Source: Lentisphaerota bacterium (lineage in GTDB: Bacteria > Verrucomicrobiota > Lentisphaeria > Victivallales > Victivallaceae). From it: a stretch of 64,000 nt of DNA. The position numbers were made by a program, and so were the translations under genes. Where the stretch lies: assembly GCA_015061625.1 (NCBI GenBank), contig SUWG01000006.1, forward strand, positions 62,001 through 126,000. The letters are read 5' to 3'. The notes under the pieces were generated by a model, which made no database searches, had not been told where the DNA came from, and was given only the letters and a program-made list of their open reading frames with translations. Below, piece after piece: positions 8,586 through 16,395 of this stretch (position 1 is the stretch's first letter; every line of letters starts with the position of its first letter).

Positions 8586-10817
8586 TTACGGCTCCTGCGG
8601 TTGCAACTGCTGCAGGTCGCGGGTAAACTGCCGGGTGTAGGGGTGGTCTGCGCCGAGAATACGCCCGGCAATACCGGCGGCTTTCTGCAAAAACTCCACC
8701 GCCTCACGCCGCTGCCCCAATTTTACCAGCGTAACTCCGATGGCATAATTGGCAACCGCCGTTTCCCGGCTTTCGCCCTCATGGATGGCTTGATATATTT
8801 CCAGCGATTTGCGGAAATACTCCAACGCCCCGGAATAGTTGCCCAATGCATTGCACGCACTGCCCGCCCGGTGACATTCCGCCGCCGTTTCAGCATGATT
8901 TTCACCGAAAACCTGCCGCGCGGTCTGCAATGAAATTCTGAAATATTCCAGTGCCGATGCAAAATCTTCCATGGCAAAACAGAGGTCACCGAGCAATTTG
9001 CCGCTTTGCACCGCTTCCGCCGATACCGGACGATGCTCCATATCCAGCGCATAAGCCATTTGCAACAACGGCAATGCACTTTCCAAATCATCAAATCCGC
9101 TCAAAATTTGTGCCGCTTCCACCGCCACGGCCCGGCGGTGCCGCCAGGGCGATATCCCGGAAATTTCCGGCAATTTGGCTTTCAGTGCCGCCAATGCCGC
9201 AATTTCCGGCTCATCCTCACCGGCAGGAACCATTCCGGCGATCACTGAATGTAAAAATTCCCGCACCGCCTCGCTTTCTTCCGCTTTCTCAACCGCCACT
9301 GCCGCCCTTTCATTGGCTCTTTCAGTTTCCTGAACCGCCTGACTCCGGGCCGCTTCCGCCCTTGCCGCTCCGGCTTCTGCTTCGGCTTTTTCCGCTTCAC
9401 TTTGCGACCGGGCAACAATAGCGGCATCCCGCTGGGCCAATGCCTGTTCTGCGCGCATTTCCGCCTGACGGATCGCTTCCTGCGCTTGAGATGCGTCATT
9501 TGCATTTTCCGGGCAGTTCCCGGTTTCCGTCACCGTAACAGCGGCATCTTTTCTTTCGCTCATGTGCTGATCAAACTGCCGGATGCCATTTACCGCTTCC
9601 GCCAAAAAATATCCCCCCGTTACCGCCAAGGCGAAAAGCAAAAGCAATATGAGCCTTTTGCCGCTTTTGCGGTTGATATTCAATTTACGCAACACCTTTT
9701 CCGCCCCGGAAAGAACTTTCATCCAGCCGCTTTGCGCCACCGTGATCGCCCCCTGCGGGCAAAACTCCTGACAACAGTAACAGCGGATGCAACCGGCATA
9801 ATCAAATTGCGGCAGTTTCCGGCGCATTTTCAACGTCTGCGGCGGACACTTTTGAGCGCACAACCCGCAGGAAATACATTTTTTCTTATCCACTACCGGA
9901 TGGGAAAGCAGCATCTTGCGCAACAATTCACGCAACTTCACCGGAAAATAAACGCCCCATTCCAGCATCTTATCCGGCTTATCCGGCAATCTGATCTTAT
10001 GTACTTGCGGCACTTCGCCGCAGTCACGGTATGCCATAAGCAGATTTCTCGCCCTGCCCCGGCGCAAAACCGGGGTGTCATCCACCCCCAACTTTTCCGC
10101 CACAGAAGCATCCAGAGCCAGCGCATCTTTTGATGCACACAAAAATCCCAACTCCACCGGATCACCGCTGCCCGGCCCGTTGCCCTCCATGCCGGTAATG
10201 GCATCCAACAGCGTTATCTGCGGCGCGGCAAGCAGATAAATATCCAACAGCATATCGGCGAAATCATCGAAATTGCGCCCCACCGCCAGATGCCACGACA
10301 ACCTTTCACTGCCCCGGATCAGACCGAAAAGATTTTTCACTCCGCAAGTCAATGTCATCATCGCATGGGTTTTGGCCTTGGCAAAGTCGATGAGCAGATC
10401 ATATTCCCGGAATTCAGTGGCGATCTCCAGCTGGCGGTTGCGGCACCTTTCCGGCATATCAGATACTTTTTCATAGTTGGTGCAGTTTTTGACGGTCACG
10501 CCCAACTTTTCCACTTCCGCCATGATCCCCATACTTCTGACCACCGCGTCGGCGGTGCGCACCGCCGGATTCTCGATCACGGCTATCCGGGAGGCTTCAT
10601 GTTCTTTAAGGAAACGGCACAACGCCAGCAACAGTTGCGGATGAACCGACGCCGGATCATTTTCCCGGTGATATTCCAGCAAATTAGGCTTGATCATTAC
10701 CGATTTACCGGCAATGCCGCCCAAACCGGTCAGCAAGGGCATCAATACCGCCGCCAACGCCCGGTCAAGATTTTCCTGCCGGTAATCCATACAACTGCTG
10801 TAATGAATATCAACCAT
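8586..10817 (-). CDS. DUF362 / 2x[4Fe-4S] ferredoxin / transmembrane / coiled-coil / TPR fusion protein
   Basis: A 743-residue fusion. The ATG at 10817 is chosen because GAGGAAC sits 5 bp upstream; a longer reading would run through a terminator hairpin. Domains: DUF362 core (residues about 1-290; KPNLLEYHREND, DFAKAKTHAMMTLTCGVKN), then two 4Fe-4S motifs with Cys at 314, 317, 320, 324 and 343, 346, 349, 353. These are followed by a transmembrane helix (about 388-408), an Ala/Glu-rich coiled coil (about 440-530) and three or four TPR units (about 560-735; DFASALEYFRISLQ, NYSGALEYFRKSLEIY). DUF362-ferredoxin proteins are cytoplasmic iron-sulfur proteins of unknown reaction. Here a single helix joins this redox part to a long segment that is probably on the other side of the membrane, or vice versa. 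That architecture is unusual. The gene follows ybaB but is separated from it by a terminator. Confidence 0.85.
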   Translation of the reverse strand: MVDIHYSSCMDYRQENLDRALAAVLMPLLTGLGGIAGKSVMIKPNLLEYHRENDPASVHPQLLLALCRFLKEHEASRIAVIENPAVRTADAVVRSMGIMAEVEKLGVTVKNCTNYEKVSDMPERCRNRQLEIATEFREYDLLIDFAKAKTHAMMTLTCGVKNLFGLIRGSERLSWHLAVGRNFDDFADMLLDIYLLAAPQITLLDAITGMEGNGPGSGDPVELGFLCASKDALALDASVAEKLGVDDTPVLRRGRARNLLMAYRDCGEVPQVHKIRLPDKPDKMLEWGVYFPVKLRELLRKMLLSHPVVDKKKCISCGLCAQKCPPQTLKMRRKLPQFDYAGCIRCYCCQEFCPQGAITVAQSGWMKVLSGAEKVLRKLNINRKSGKRLILLLLFALAVTGGYFLAEAVNGIRQFDQHMSERKDAAVTVTETGNCPENANDASQAQEAIRQAEMRAEQALAQRDAAIVARSQSEAEKAEAEAGAARAEAARSQAVQETERANERAAVAVEKAEESEAVREFLHSVIAGMVPAGEDEPEIAALAALKAKLPEISGISPWRHRRAVAVEAAQILSGFDDLESALPLLQMAYALDMEHRPVSAEAVQSGKLLGDLCFAMEDFASALEYFRISLQTARQVFGENHAETAAECHRAGSACNALGNYSGALEYFRKSLEIYQAIHEGESRETAVANYAIGVTLVKLGQRREAVEFLQKAAGIAGRILGADHPYTRQFTRDLQQLQPQEP

Positions 10818-10831
10818 AAAAAGTTCCTCAC

Positions 10832-10865
10832 AAAAAAGCGGAGACTGCACACCTGCGGTCTCCGC
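10832..10865 (-). terminator. intrinsic terminator of the yajC-secDF-ybaB operon
   Basis: Read on the minus strand, GCGGAGAC (10865-10858) pairs perfectly with GTCTCCGC (10845-10838) around a 12-nt loop and is followed at once by six T residues (10837-10832). The DUF362 gene's ribosome-binding site starts only a few bases later, so that gene is expressed by read-through or from a promoter inside ybaB. Confidence 0.85.
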
Positions 10866-10881
10866 CATATGGTTTCACACC

Positions 10882-11199
10882 TCAAAATGCCGGCATATCG
10901 ATCCCCAGCGAACCGCCGATGGATTTCATCTGCTCCTGCATCGCCGTCCGGGCTGATGCGAAAGCACTGTTCAATGCTTCGGAAAGGGATCTTTCCAGAT
11001 ACTCCCGGTCGCCGAGCATTTCCGGAGCGATAGTGATGTTGCGCACGGTGAAGTCACCCCCCACCGTTACGCTCACTCCGCCATTGGCCGTCGCACAGGA
11101 GAACTCCATTTTGGGCAGTTCCTCCTTGAGTTTGGCGGCACTTTCTTTCAACTCTTTTGCATGAGCCATTATTTTCATCAAATCACCGAATCCGGCCAT
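10882..11199 (-). CDS. ybaB: YbaB/EbfC nucleoid-associated protein
   Basis: A 105-residue acidic protein that matches the YbaB/EbfC family in length and pattern: N-terminal helix (MKIMAHAKELKESAAKLKEE), central beta-hairpin with GGVSVTVGGDFTVRNITIAP, and a C-terminal helix (YLERSLSEALNSAFASARTA). Family members are dimeric, tweezer-shaped DNA-binding proteins, often found next to dnaX-recR; here the gene follows secDF instead. Two ATG codons are possible (11202 and 11199). The second is preferred, since it lies 5 bp from GGAGGT while the first is only 2 bp away. The secDF stop codon overlaps this start, indicating translational coupling. Confidence 0.9.
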   Translation of the reverse strand: MAGFGDLMKIMAHAKELKESAAKLKEELPKMEFSCATANGGVSVTVGGDFTVRNITIAPEMLGDREYLERSLSEALNSAFASARTAMQEQMKSIGGSLGIDMPAF

Positions 11200-13730
11200 C
11201 ATTTACCTCCTTTTTCAACCGCACCCTTGCTGCGGGACAGACGCCACGCCACAAACGGCCCGGAAAGGCAAACTGATGAGTAAGTACCCAGAATGATACC
11301 CCACATCATCACAAAGACGAAGTCGCTGATCTCCGGTCCGCCGAAAAGCCACATGATGAAAACAACCATAAAGGTCGTCAAACTGGTGATCAATGTACGG
11401 CTGATCGTCTGGTTGACAGACAGATTGACCAGATCACCGAATTTCTCGCCCTTGTGCAGTTTCAAATTTTCACGGATCCGGTCAAAGATGACCACCGTAT
11501 CGTTGATCGAATAACCGATGACCGTCAAAAACGCCGCCACCGTCGTCAAACCGATCGTGCGGCCGGAAAGCAGATAGATCGCCAACACCACCAGCACGTC
11601 ATGCAGCAATGCCAGCACCGCCGCCACCGCATAGGTCAATTCGTAACGGAAAACGATATACGCTCCGATACCGATCAACGCAAATGCGATCGCCCACAAA
11701 GCGGCTTTGGTAAATTCCTTACCGATCAAACCGCTCAACTGCTGAATATTGGCTCCTTCCATAACAATTCCGCATTCCGGGAAGTTTTTCTGCAGCAATT
11801 CACCGACTTTGGCTTTGGTCGTTTCCGCATCATCCTGCGAACCGCGCAGACGCACTTCAAGGAATTCACCATTGCCGTCTTCAGCGGCGATATTGGTCTT
11901 GTAGGTAACTGACGGCTCATCATAACCGGCACGCCGGAGCATATCGGCCATTTCCGAGGTGTTGCCTTTTTCAGCGTAGTTGAAAGTGATCGCCGAACCG
12001 CCGGTGAAGTCGATCCCCAACACACCTTTGCCGCGGATCGCCAGAGTACCGACCAGCACCAGAATAAGCATTCCGGAAACCATCAGCGCATAACGCCATA
12101 TTTTGATAAAGTCGAGTTTGGACTCTTTGACCATCTGCATCATCGTCAGTTTCTTGAGATCCAGGAAACGGAAAAGGTAGTCATAGACCAGACGGGTGAC
12201 GAATACCGCCGAGAAAAGACTGCTCAAAATACCGATACAGAGCGTCACCGCAAAACCTTTGATCGCACCGGTACCCACATACATCAGAATAAAACTGACG
12301 ATCAGCGTCGTGATATTTGAGTCGATCACCGCACTCAACGCCCGGTCGTAACCGGCATTGACCGCATTGAGCAGAGATTTGCCGCTTTTCAACTCCTCAC
12401 GGATACGTTCAAAGATCAGCACGTTGGCATCCACCGCCATACCGATCGTCAACACGATACCGGCGATACCCGGCAGAGTCAGAGTGCAGTCAAATGCCGC
12501 CATGGCACCGAGGATCAAGGTGACATTCAACGCCAGAGCGATAACGGAGATCGCACCGCTGAAACGATAGTAGATCACCATAAATAAAGCGACGACGATC
12601 AGAGAAATGATTCCCACATAAATACCGTTTTGCACACTGGCACGGCCCAGAGTCGGGTCGGTATCGAAGGTCGCCTGCACATCGATCCGGAAGGGGAAAC
12701 TGCCGGAAACCAGTGCATCGGCAATGGCTTGAGCCTCTTCCTCGGTAAAGTCGCCGGAAATCTGCGCATTGCCGCCGGCGATCGGTTCATTGATGCTCGG
12801 AGCGCAGTAAAGTTTGCCATCCAGCACGATCGCCAGCTGTTGATTGACGTTGTTTTCCGTGACCCGTTTGAAGTCCAGCGCACCGTCGTGGTTGAATTGC
12901 AGCATGATCTGCACTCTGCCGGTCATCTGGTCACGCTGCGCTCTGGCCATGGTGATATTGCGGCCATCCATTTCGATCGTCCGGGAAACGAGGAAAGTAC
13001 GCACGACCGGTTTGCCGTCAACTTCCTCGACATATTCCATAAGTTCTGCCCCGTAAGGAACAGTGGCAGGATTGCTCTTGTAAGCGGCCAACTGCTCCGG
13101 AGTTGCCGGAATAACCAGCCGGAAGTGCAGTTTCGCACTCATTTGGATCAGGTCACGCAACTGCGCTTTTTCATCTCTGGAAACGATCGGCGCACGCAGA
13201 ACGATGCCGCGCTCACCGGAAGGAGCGATCTCCGCTTCAAAAATGCTCTTGGATTCCAGACGTTTACGGAGCGTTTCCACCGCCACATCACGGTAACGGT
13301 CAAAGTCCTCTTCCATGCTCCGGCGCATCTCCTCATCAGGATTTTCATCCGGAACCAGGTCAAGATAGAACTCCACACCGCCATTGAGGTCAAGCCCCAG
13401 ACGGATGGAACTTGCCGCTTTTTTGCGGATCAGACTGATAACGTCACGATCGGTATGGGCATCGGGAGCTTCGACCAGATCCCGCAAACTGATGCCCAGT
13501 TCTGCGGCGGCCTGCAATAAGGCTTCGGATTGAAAGAGGTTCGGATCGGCCTCTTCCTTGGCTTTCGCCAATTCGATCACGCGGGCGGCATCCGGATTAT
13601 CCGGATCGATAAGCATTTCCTGAAAGACTTCGTAATAATCTTTCTCGGCCAGCGGATACATCGCCGCACAGAAAACGGCAACGACCACCAGCACCAGCAA
13701 AGAACGCAAAAGCAACGGTTTCTTATTCAT
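11199..13730 (-). CDS. secDF: protein-export membrane proteins SecD and SecF fused (SecDF)
   Basis: An 843-residue inner-membrane protein that uses the proton-motive force to complete Sec-dependent translocation. The N-terminal half is SecD-like: a first helix, a large periplasmic P1 domain (residues about 40-350) including VLDGKLYCAPSINEPIAGGN, and six-helix RND blocks with GIVLTIGMAVDANVLIFERI. The C-terminal half (from about 545) is SecF-like with GIDFTGG and VIGYSINDTVVIFDRIRENL. The conserved Asp/Arg residues of helix 4 (D-x-N-V-L/V-I-F-x-R-I) are present in both halves. Fusion into one chain also occurs in Bacillus and other bacteria. The gene follows yajC with overlapping TAATG and runs into ybaB with overlapping ATGA. 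A long SecD-region insertion before P1 is moderately rich in acidic residues. Confidence 0.97.
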   Translation of the reverse strand: MNKKPLLLRSLLVLVVVAVFCAAMYPLAEKDYYEVFQEMLIDPDNPDAARVIELAKAKEEADPNLFQSEALLQAAAELGISLRDLVEAPDAHTDRDVISLIRKKAASSIRLGLDLNGGVEFYLDLVPDENPDEEMRRSMEEDFDRYRDVAVETLRKRLESKSIFEAEIAPSGERGIVLRAPIVSRDEKAQLRDLIQMSAKLHFRLVIPATPEQLAAYKSNPATVPYGAELMEYVEEVDGKPVVRTFLVSRTIEMDGRNITMARAQRDQMTGRVQIMLQFNHDGALDFKRVTENNVNQQLAIVLDGKLYCAPSINEPIAGGNAQISGDFTEEEAQAIADALVSGSFPFRIDVQATFDTDPTLGRASVQNGIYVGIISLIVVALFMVIYYRFSGAISVIALALNVTLILGAMAAFDCTLTLPGIAGIVLTIGMAVDANVLIFERIREELKSGKSLLNAVNAGYDRALSAVIDSNITTLIVSFILMYVGTGAIKGFAVTLCIGILSSLFSAVFVTRLVYDYLFRFLDLKKLTMMQMVKESKLDFIKIWRYALMVSGMLILVLVGTLAIRGKGVLGIDFTGGSAITFNYAEKGNTSEMADMLRRAGYDEPSVTYKTNIAAEDGNGEFLEVRLRGSQDDAETTKAKVGELLQKNFPECGIVMEGANIQQLSGLIGKEFTKAALWAIAFALIGIGAYIVFRYELTYAVAAVLALLHDVLVVLAIYLLSGRTIGLTTVAAFLTVIGYSINDTVVIFDRIRENLKLHKGEKFGDLVNLSVNQTISRTLITSLTTFMVVFIMWLFGGPEISDFVFVMMWGIILGTYSSVCLSGPFVAWRLSRSKGAVEKGGK

Positions 13731-14227
13731 TATTTTTTATCCTCTTTTTTAGGCTCATCCTCGATCAGATTGACGCCCTCACGGATGACCAGCACTCTGA
13801 CATTCTCGGCGATCTCCACGAGGAACTCTTTTTCCCGCACTTCGTAAACTTTGCCGATCACGCCGCTGTTGAGCATGACTTTGGAACCTTTGACGATCTT
13901 GTTGAGCATTTCCATGCGCTGTCTCTGCTGCTTCTTATTCGCTCTGAACATCAGAAAAATCATAAATGCAATCAGAATCAGCGAGAAAAAACTACCGATG
14001 TTACCCATATTAAAGTACTCACTTTCTTCTTGCGGCTCGCCACTGTCGCTTTCCGGCTCTGCCGCACTGGTTTGTTGTTGTCTGCTGTCACTTGCGGCGG
14101 CTTCCGAAGCAACTTCGATCTGCTCCGGAGTTGCCGCACTCAAGGTGCTTTCCGCCTGAACTCTGCCACTGATACAGCTGACAGCGATCAGCAGAACCGG
14201 AAAAACACCTTTGAATTTCATTTTCAC
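13730..14227 (-). CDS. yajC: YajC preprotein translocase subunit, long form with signal peptide
   Basis: A 165-residue accessory subunit of the SecDF-YajC complex. Unlike the roughly 110-residue E. coli protein, it begins with a signal-like segment (MKMKFKGVFPVLLIAVSCIS) and about 45 polar residues rich in Ser, Glu and Ala. The canonical membrane helix (FFSLILIAFMIFLMFRA, about 83-99) and the conserved cytoplasmic part with MLNSGVIGKVYEV and REGVNLI follow. The stop overlaps the secDF start, so the two are translationally coupled. The extension would place the polar segment in the periplasm if the first helix is not cleaved. Confidence 0.93.
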   Translation of the reverse strand: MKMKFKGVFPVLLIAVSCISGRVQAESTLSAATPEQIEVASEAAASDSRQQQTSAAEPESDSGEPQEESEYFNMGNIGSFFSLILIAFMIFLMFRANKKQQRQRMEMLNKIVKGSKVMLNSGVIGKVYEVREKEFLVEIAENVRVLVIREGVNLIEDEPKKEDKK

Positions 14228-14242
14228 ACCCTTTACCGGATT

Positions 14243-15772
14243 TCAGTTTTTTGCCGGCACGCCAAGCAGGGAAAGATGCTTGTCAAAGTGCGCTTCGATG
14301 CGGGCATCGTAGTCCGCTTCAAATTTGTGCATCGCTTCAAAGAAACGCCGGCGCAAAGCACCGGTCAGGATCGGGCCGTAGTTGATATGAAGCAACTGAC
14401 GGGCCTCCGGCATGGTCATCAATGCGGGCAATTCCGCATCGCTCAAGGCTGCCAGAGCCGGGATCTTGTTGAAGTCAGCCGTAATATGATACAGTTTGAG
14501 CATTTCCGTCACATTATCCAGCGCGCACTGGTGCATATCACGGTACAACTGCGGATCTTTATATGCGATGACCGTGACCGCTTCCAGCCAGCTGGTACCG
14601 GCGGTTTTCAAATGCAGATAGTGACAGGTCTCCCGGCCGATGGTGGGATAGACCGCAAACTTGTCACTGCCGCTGTGGATGGAAATTTTGTAGTTGCCGT
14701 GATTACGGGCGATAAGAGCATGGATCTTGAACTGGCGGTCAAATTCATCCAGATCGCCGATGTAGTCGATCGCTTTCTGGAATTCCCCGATGAACCGGGG
14801 GGCAAGGGAACTGAATTCCACGCCCCGGCGGTGCAATTCACGGGTGATGAAAAGGTGGTGGGTCGGCAATGTCGGACTGCTGGTCTCGTCAATGCTGATC
14901 TCCAGATCGAATTCATCACCGCGGGCCGCTTTGAGGTGTTCATAGACTTGCAAAGCGAAATCCAGAGCCGCAGTATACATGACCGCACAGCGTTTGGCGG
15001 TCAATTCGTCGATCATCACACTGACATTTTCGCCGAGAATGAATTCTTTACCGGCATAATCAGCACCGATGATCCGTTTGAGTTCTGCAGGCAATTTGTC
15101 AAATGCTTCATCCACGGCGGCGGCATCCCAGTTGCCGGCGGCGGCATTCATCACATCGGAAAGGTCAAGCGTGATCATCGGCATACCGGCTGCCAGAGCG
15201 GTATCGATATCCGCCAGCGTTTTGAGGTGGTCGCCGTCGGCACCGTATCCATCACGGTAATCAGCGGCAAAAACCAGGAAACAGGCATCATCGACCACCT
15301 TGCGGAAGGTACGTTTGGTCATGGTCAATTCGCGGATGGATTGCTGGGCAAGCACCGGAGAGACCTGAACTTTGTTCGCCGCGCGCAGATGACCGGTGGT
15401 CGCCAGACCGAGACGGTCACCGCAACCGACGGTAGTGCGCACATTGCGCAAACTTTTGGGCGCAGTCCACGGGAAATACTTACGCAACGCCGCCGCATTA
15501 ACTTCGGTCAATCCGCCTTTGATCGCCACGGCACCGCCATTGAGCGCGACCGTTTCGCCCTCGAATCCGGCCGGCAGATCCCGTTTGCCGGCGGCAACGA
15601 CAAGCAGGAACTTCTGCTCATCATCCCGGCACATCAGCACGGCGGCATTGCCGATGCAATGCACGGAATCGGCATACACCGTCACTGCTCCGGAACTTTT
15701 CAGCACCCGGTCTTTCAGTACCGCTTCACCCTTGCCGAGATAAGCGGTCAGACTTTCTGCAATTTGTTTCAT
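14243..15772 (-). CDS. uxaE: tagaturonate/fructuronate epimerase UxaE
   Basis: A 509-residue cytoplasmic enzyme recognised as the UxaE family, which interconverts D-tagaturonate and D-fructuronate and so joins galacturonate breakdown to the glucuronate branch (mannonate, KDG). Supporting segments: RTTVGCGDRLGLATTGHL near the N-terminus, SIDETSSPTLPTHHLF, KISIHSGSDKFAVYP and LLHINYGPILTG. The metal-site-like His and Asp residues occur within these segments. The ATG at 15772 has AAAGG 7 bp upstream and is preferred over an in-frame start 10 codons earlier. A strong minus promoter lies at 15833-15861. No other uronate genes are adjacent, so the pathway partners must be elsewhere. Confidence 0.88.
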   Translation of the reverse strand: MKQIAESLTAYLGKGEAVLKDRVLKSSGAVTVYADSVHCIGNAAVLMCRDDEQKFLLVVAAGKRDLPAGFEGETVALNGGAVAIKGGLTEVNAAALRKYFPWTAPKSLRNVRTTVGCGDRLGLATTGHLRAANKVQVSPVLAQQSIRELTMTKRTFRKVVDDACFLVFAADYRDGYGADGDHLKTLADIDTALAAGMPMITLDLSDVMNAAAGNWDAAAVDEAFDKLPAELKRIIGADYAGKEFILGENVSVMIDELTAKRCAVMYTAALDFALQVYEHLKAARGDEFDLEISIDETSSPTLPTHHLFITRELHRRGVEFSSLAPRFIGEFQKAIDYIGDLDEFDRQFKIHALIARNHGNYKISIHSGSDKFAVYPTIGRETCHYLHLKTAGTSWLEAVTVIAYKDPQLYRDMHQCALDNVTEMLKLYHITADFNKIPALAALSDAELPALMTMPEARQLLHINYGPILTGALRRRFFEAMHKFEADYDARIEAHFDKHLSLLGVPAKN

Positions 15773-15832
15773 ACAAAACCTTTCTATTAAAAAAATGTGC
15801 AAAAAACATCCTGTTAATATACAATTACAATT

Positions 15833-15861
15833 AATATATCACTACTCCGGCTTTTTTTCAA
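15833..15861 (-). promoter_or_regulatory. sigma-70-type promoter of uxaE
   Basis: On the minus strand: TTGAAA (15861-15856), a 17-bp spacer, and TATATT (15838-15833), again preceded by TGA. About 55 bp of untranslated leader would precede the uxaE ATG. Confidence 0.7.
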
Positions 15862-15914
15862 CCTTTTTAAGTATCATTAAAAAAAATTCAGCATATTTTA
15901 TTCCTTTAGCCGCC

Positions 15915-15943
15915 TTGATTTTTATCCGGCCTCATGATATATT
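15915..15943 (+). promoter_or_regulatory. sigma-70-type promoter of the PH-domain gene
   Basis: TTGATT (15915-15920), 17-bp spacer, TATATT (15938-15943) with an extended TGA before the -10. It is divergent from the uxaE promoter, about 35 bp before the AGGAGGT ribosome-binding site of the gene at 15983. Confidence 0.65.
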
Positions 15944-15982
15944 TGGTTTTACCGGAAACTTATCAATGTCAGGAGGTGCTTT

Positions 15983-16363
15983 ATGGGAATTATCGGAGCT
16001 TTATTCGGCAATGCCGGGAAAACTTCCGGCGAAAACATCCAGGAACAATACAACAATCTTTTTGTGGAAAATGAAAAGGTCATTCAGGCATTCAAACTGA
16101 TCCGGGATGTCTATATTTTTACCGACAAACGCCTGCTGCTGATCGACAAACAGGGGTTGACCGGACACAAGACCGAGTACCTTTCCATCCCCTACAAATC
16201 CATCAGCCGTTTCAGCGTGGAAAGTGCCGGACACTTCGATCTGGAAGCTGAATTGAAAATCTGGGTGTCTTCCGCTCTCGAACCGACCTTGCAAAAGACT
16301 TTCAACCGTTCAGTGAATGTCTACGAAATACAGAAAATCCTGGCGACCTTTGTGCTGGGGTGA
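15983..16363 (+). CDS. small bacterial PH-domain protein
   Basis: A 126-residue soluble protein with a pattern typical of the bacterial pleckstrin-homology family (bPH): VYIFTDKRLLLIDKQGLTG, then EYLSIPYKSISRFSVES, then LEAELKIWVSS and a C-terminal helix. Family members are small single-domain proteins of unknown function, sometimes stress- or membrane-linked. An optimal AGGAGGT lies 6 bp before the ATG, and the gene has its own promoter at 15915. It is a single-gene unit, convergent with the M50 gene. Confidence 0.85.
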   Translation: MGIIGALFGNAGKTSGENIQEQYNNLFVENEKVIQAFKLIRDVYIFTDKRLLLIDKQGLTGHKTEYLSIPYKSISRFSVESAGHFDLEAELKIWVSSALEPTLQKTFNRSVNVYEIQKILATFVLG

Positions 16364-16370
16364 ACCATAA

Positions 16371-16395
16371 CCGCCGGGATCAGAATTCCCGGCGG
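16371..16395. terminator. bidirectional hairpin between convergent genes
   Basis: CCGCCGGGA (16371-16379) and TCCCGGCGG (16387-16395) form a perfect 9-bp stem with a 7-nt loop. It overlaps the stop codon of the M50 gene. There is no clear T-run on either side, so termination efficiency is uncertain. Confidence 0.6.

Noticed and set aside
11199-13730. SecD and SecF as two genes joined by a sequencing error
   Set aside because: The frame is continuous with a normal linker at about residue 540, and natural SecDF fusions are known.
14030-15790. 586-codon open frame antisense to uxaE and yajC
   Set aside because: Overlaps two well-supported genes on the other strand and has no recognisable domain.
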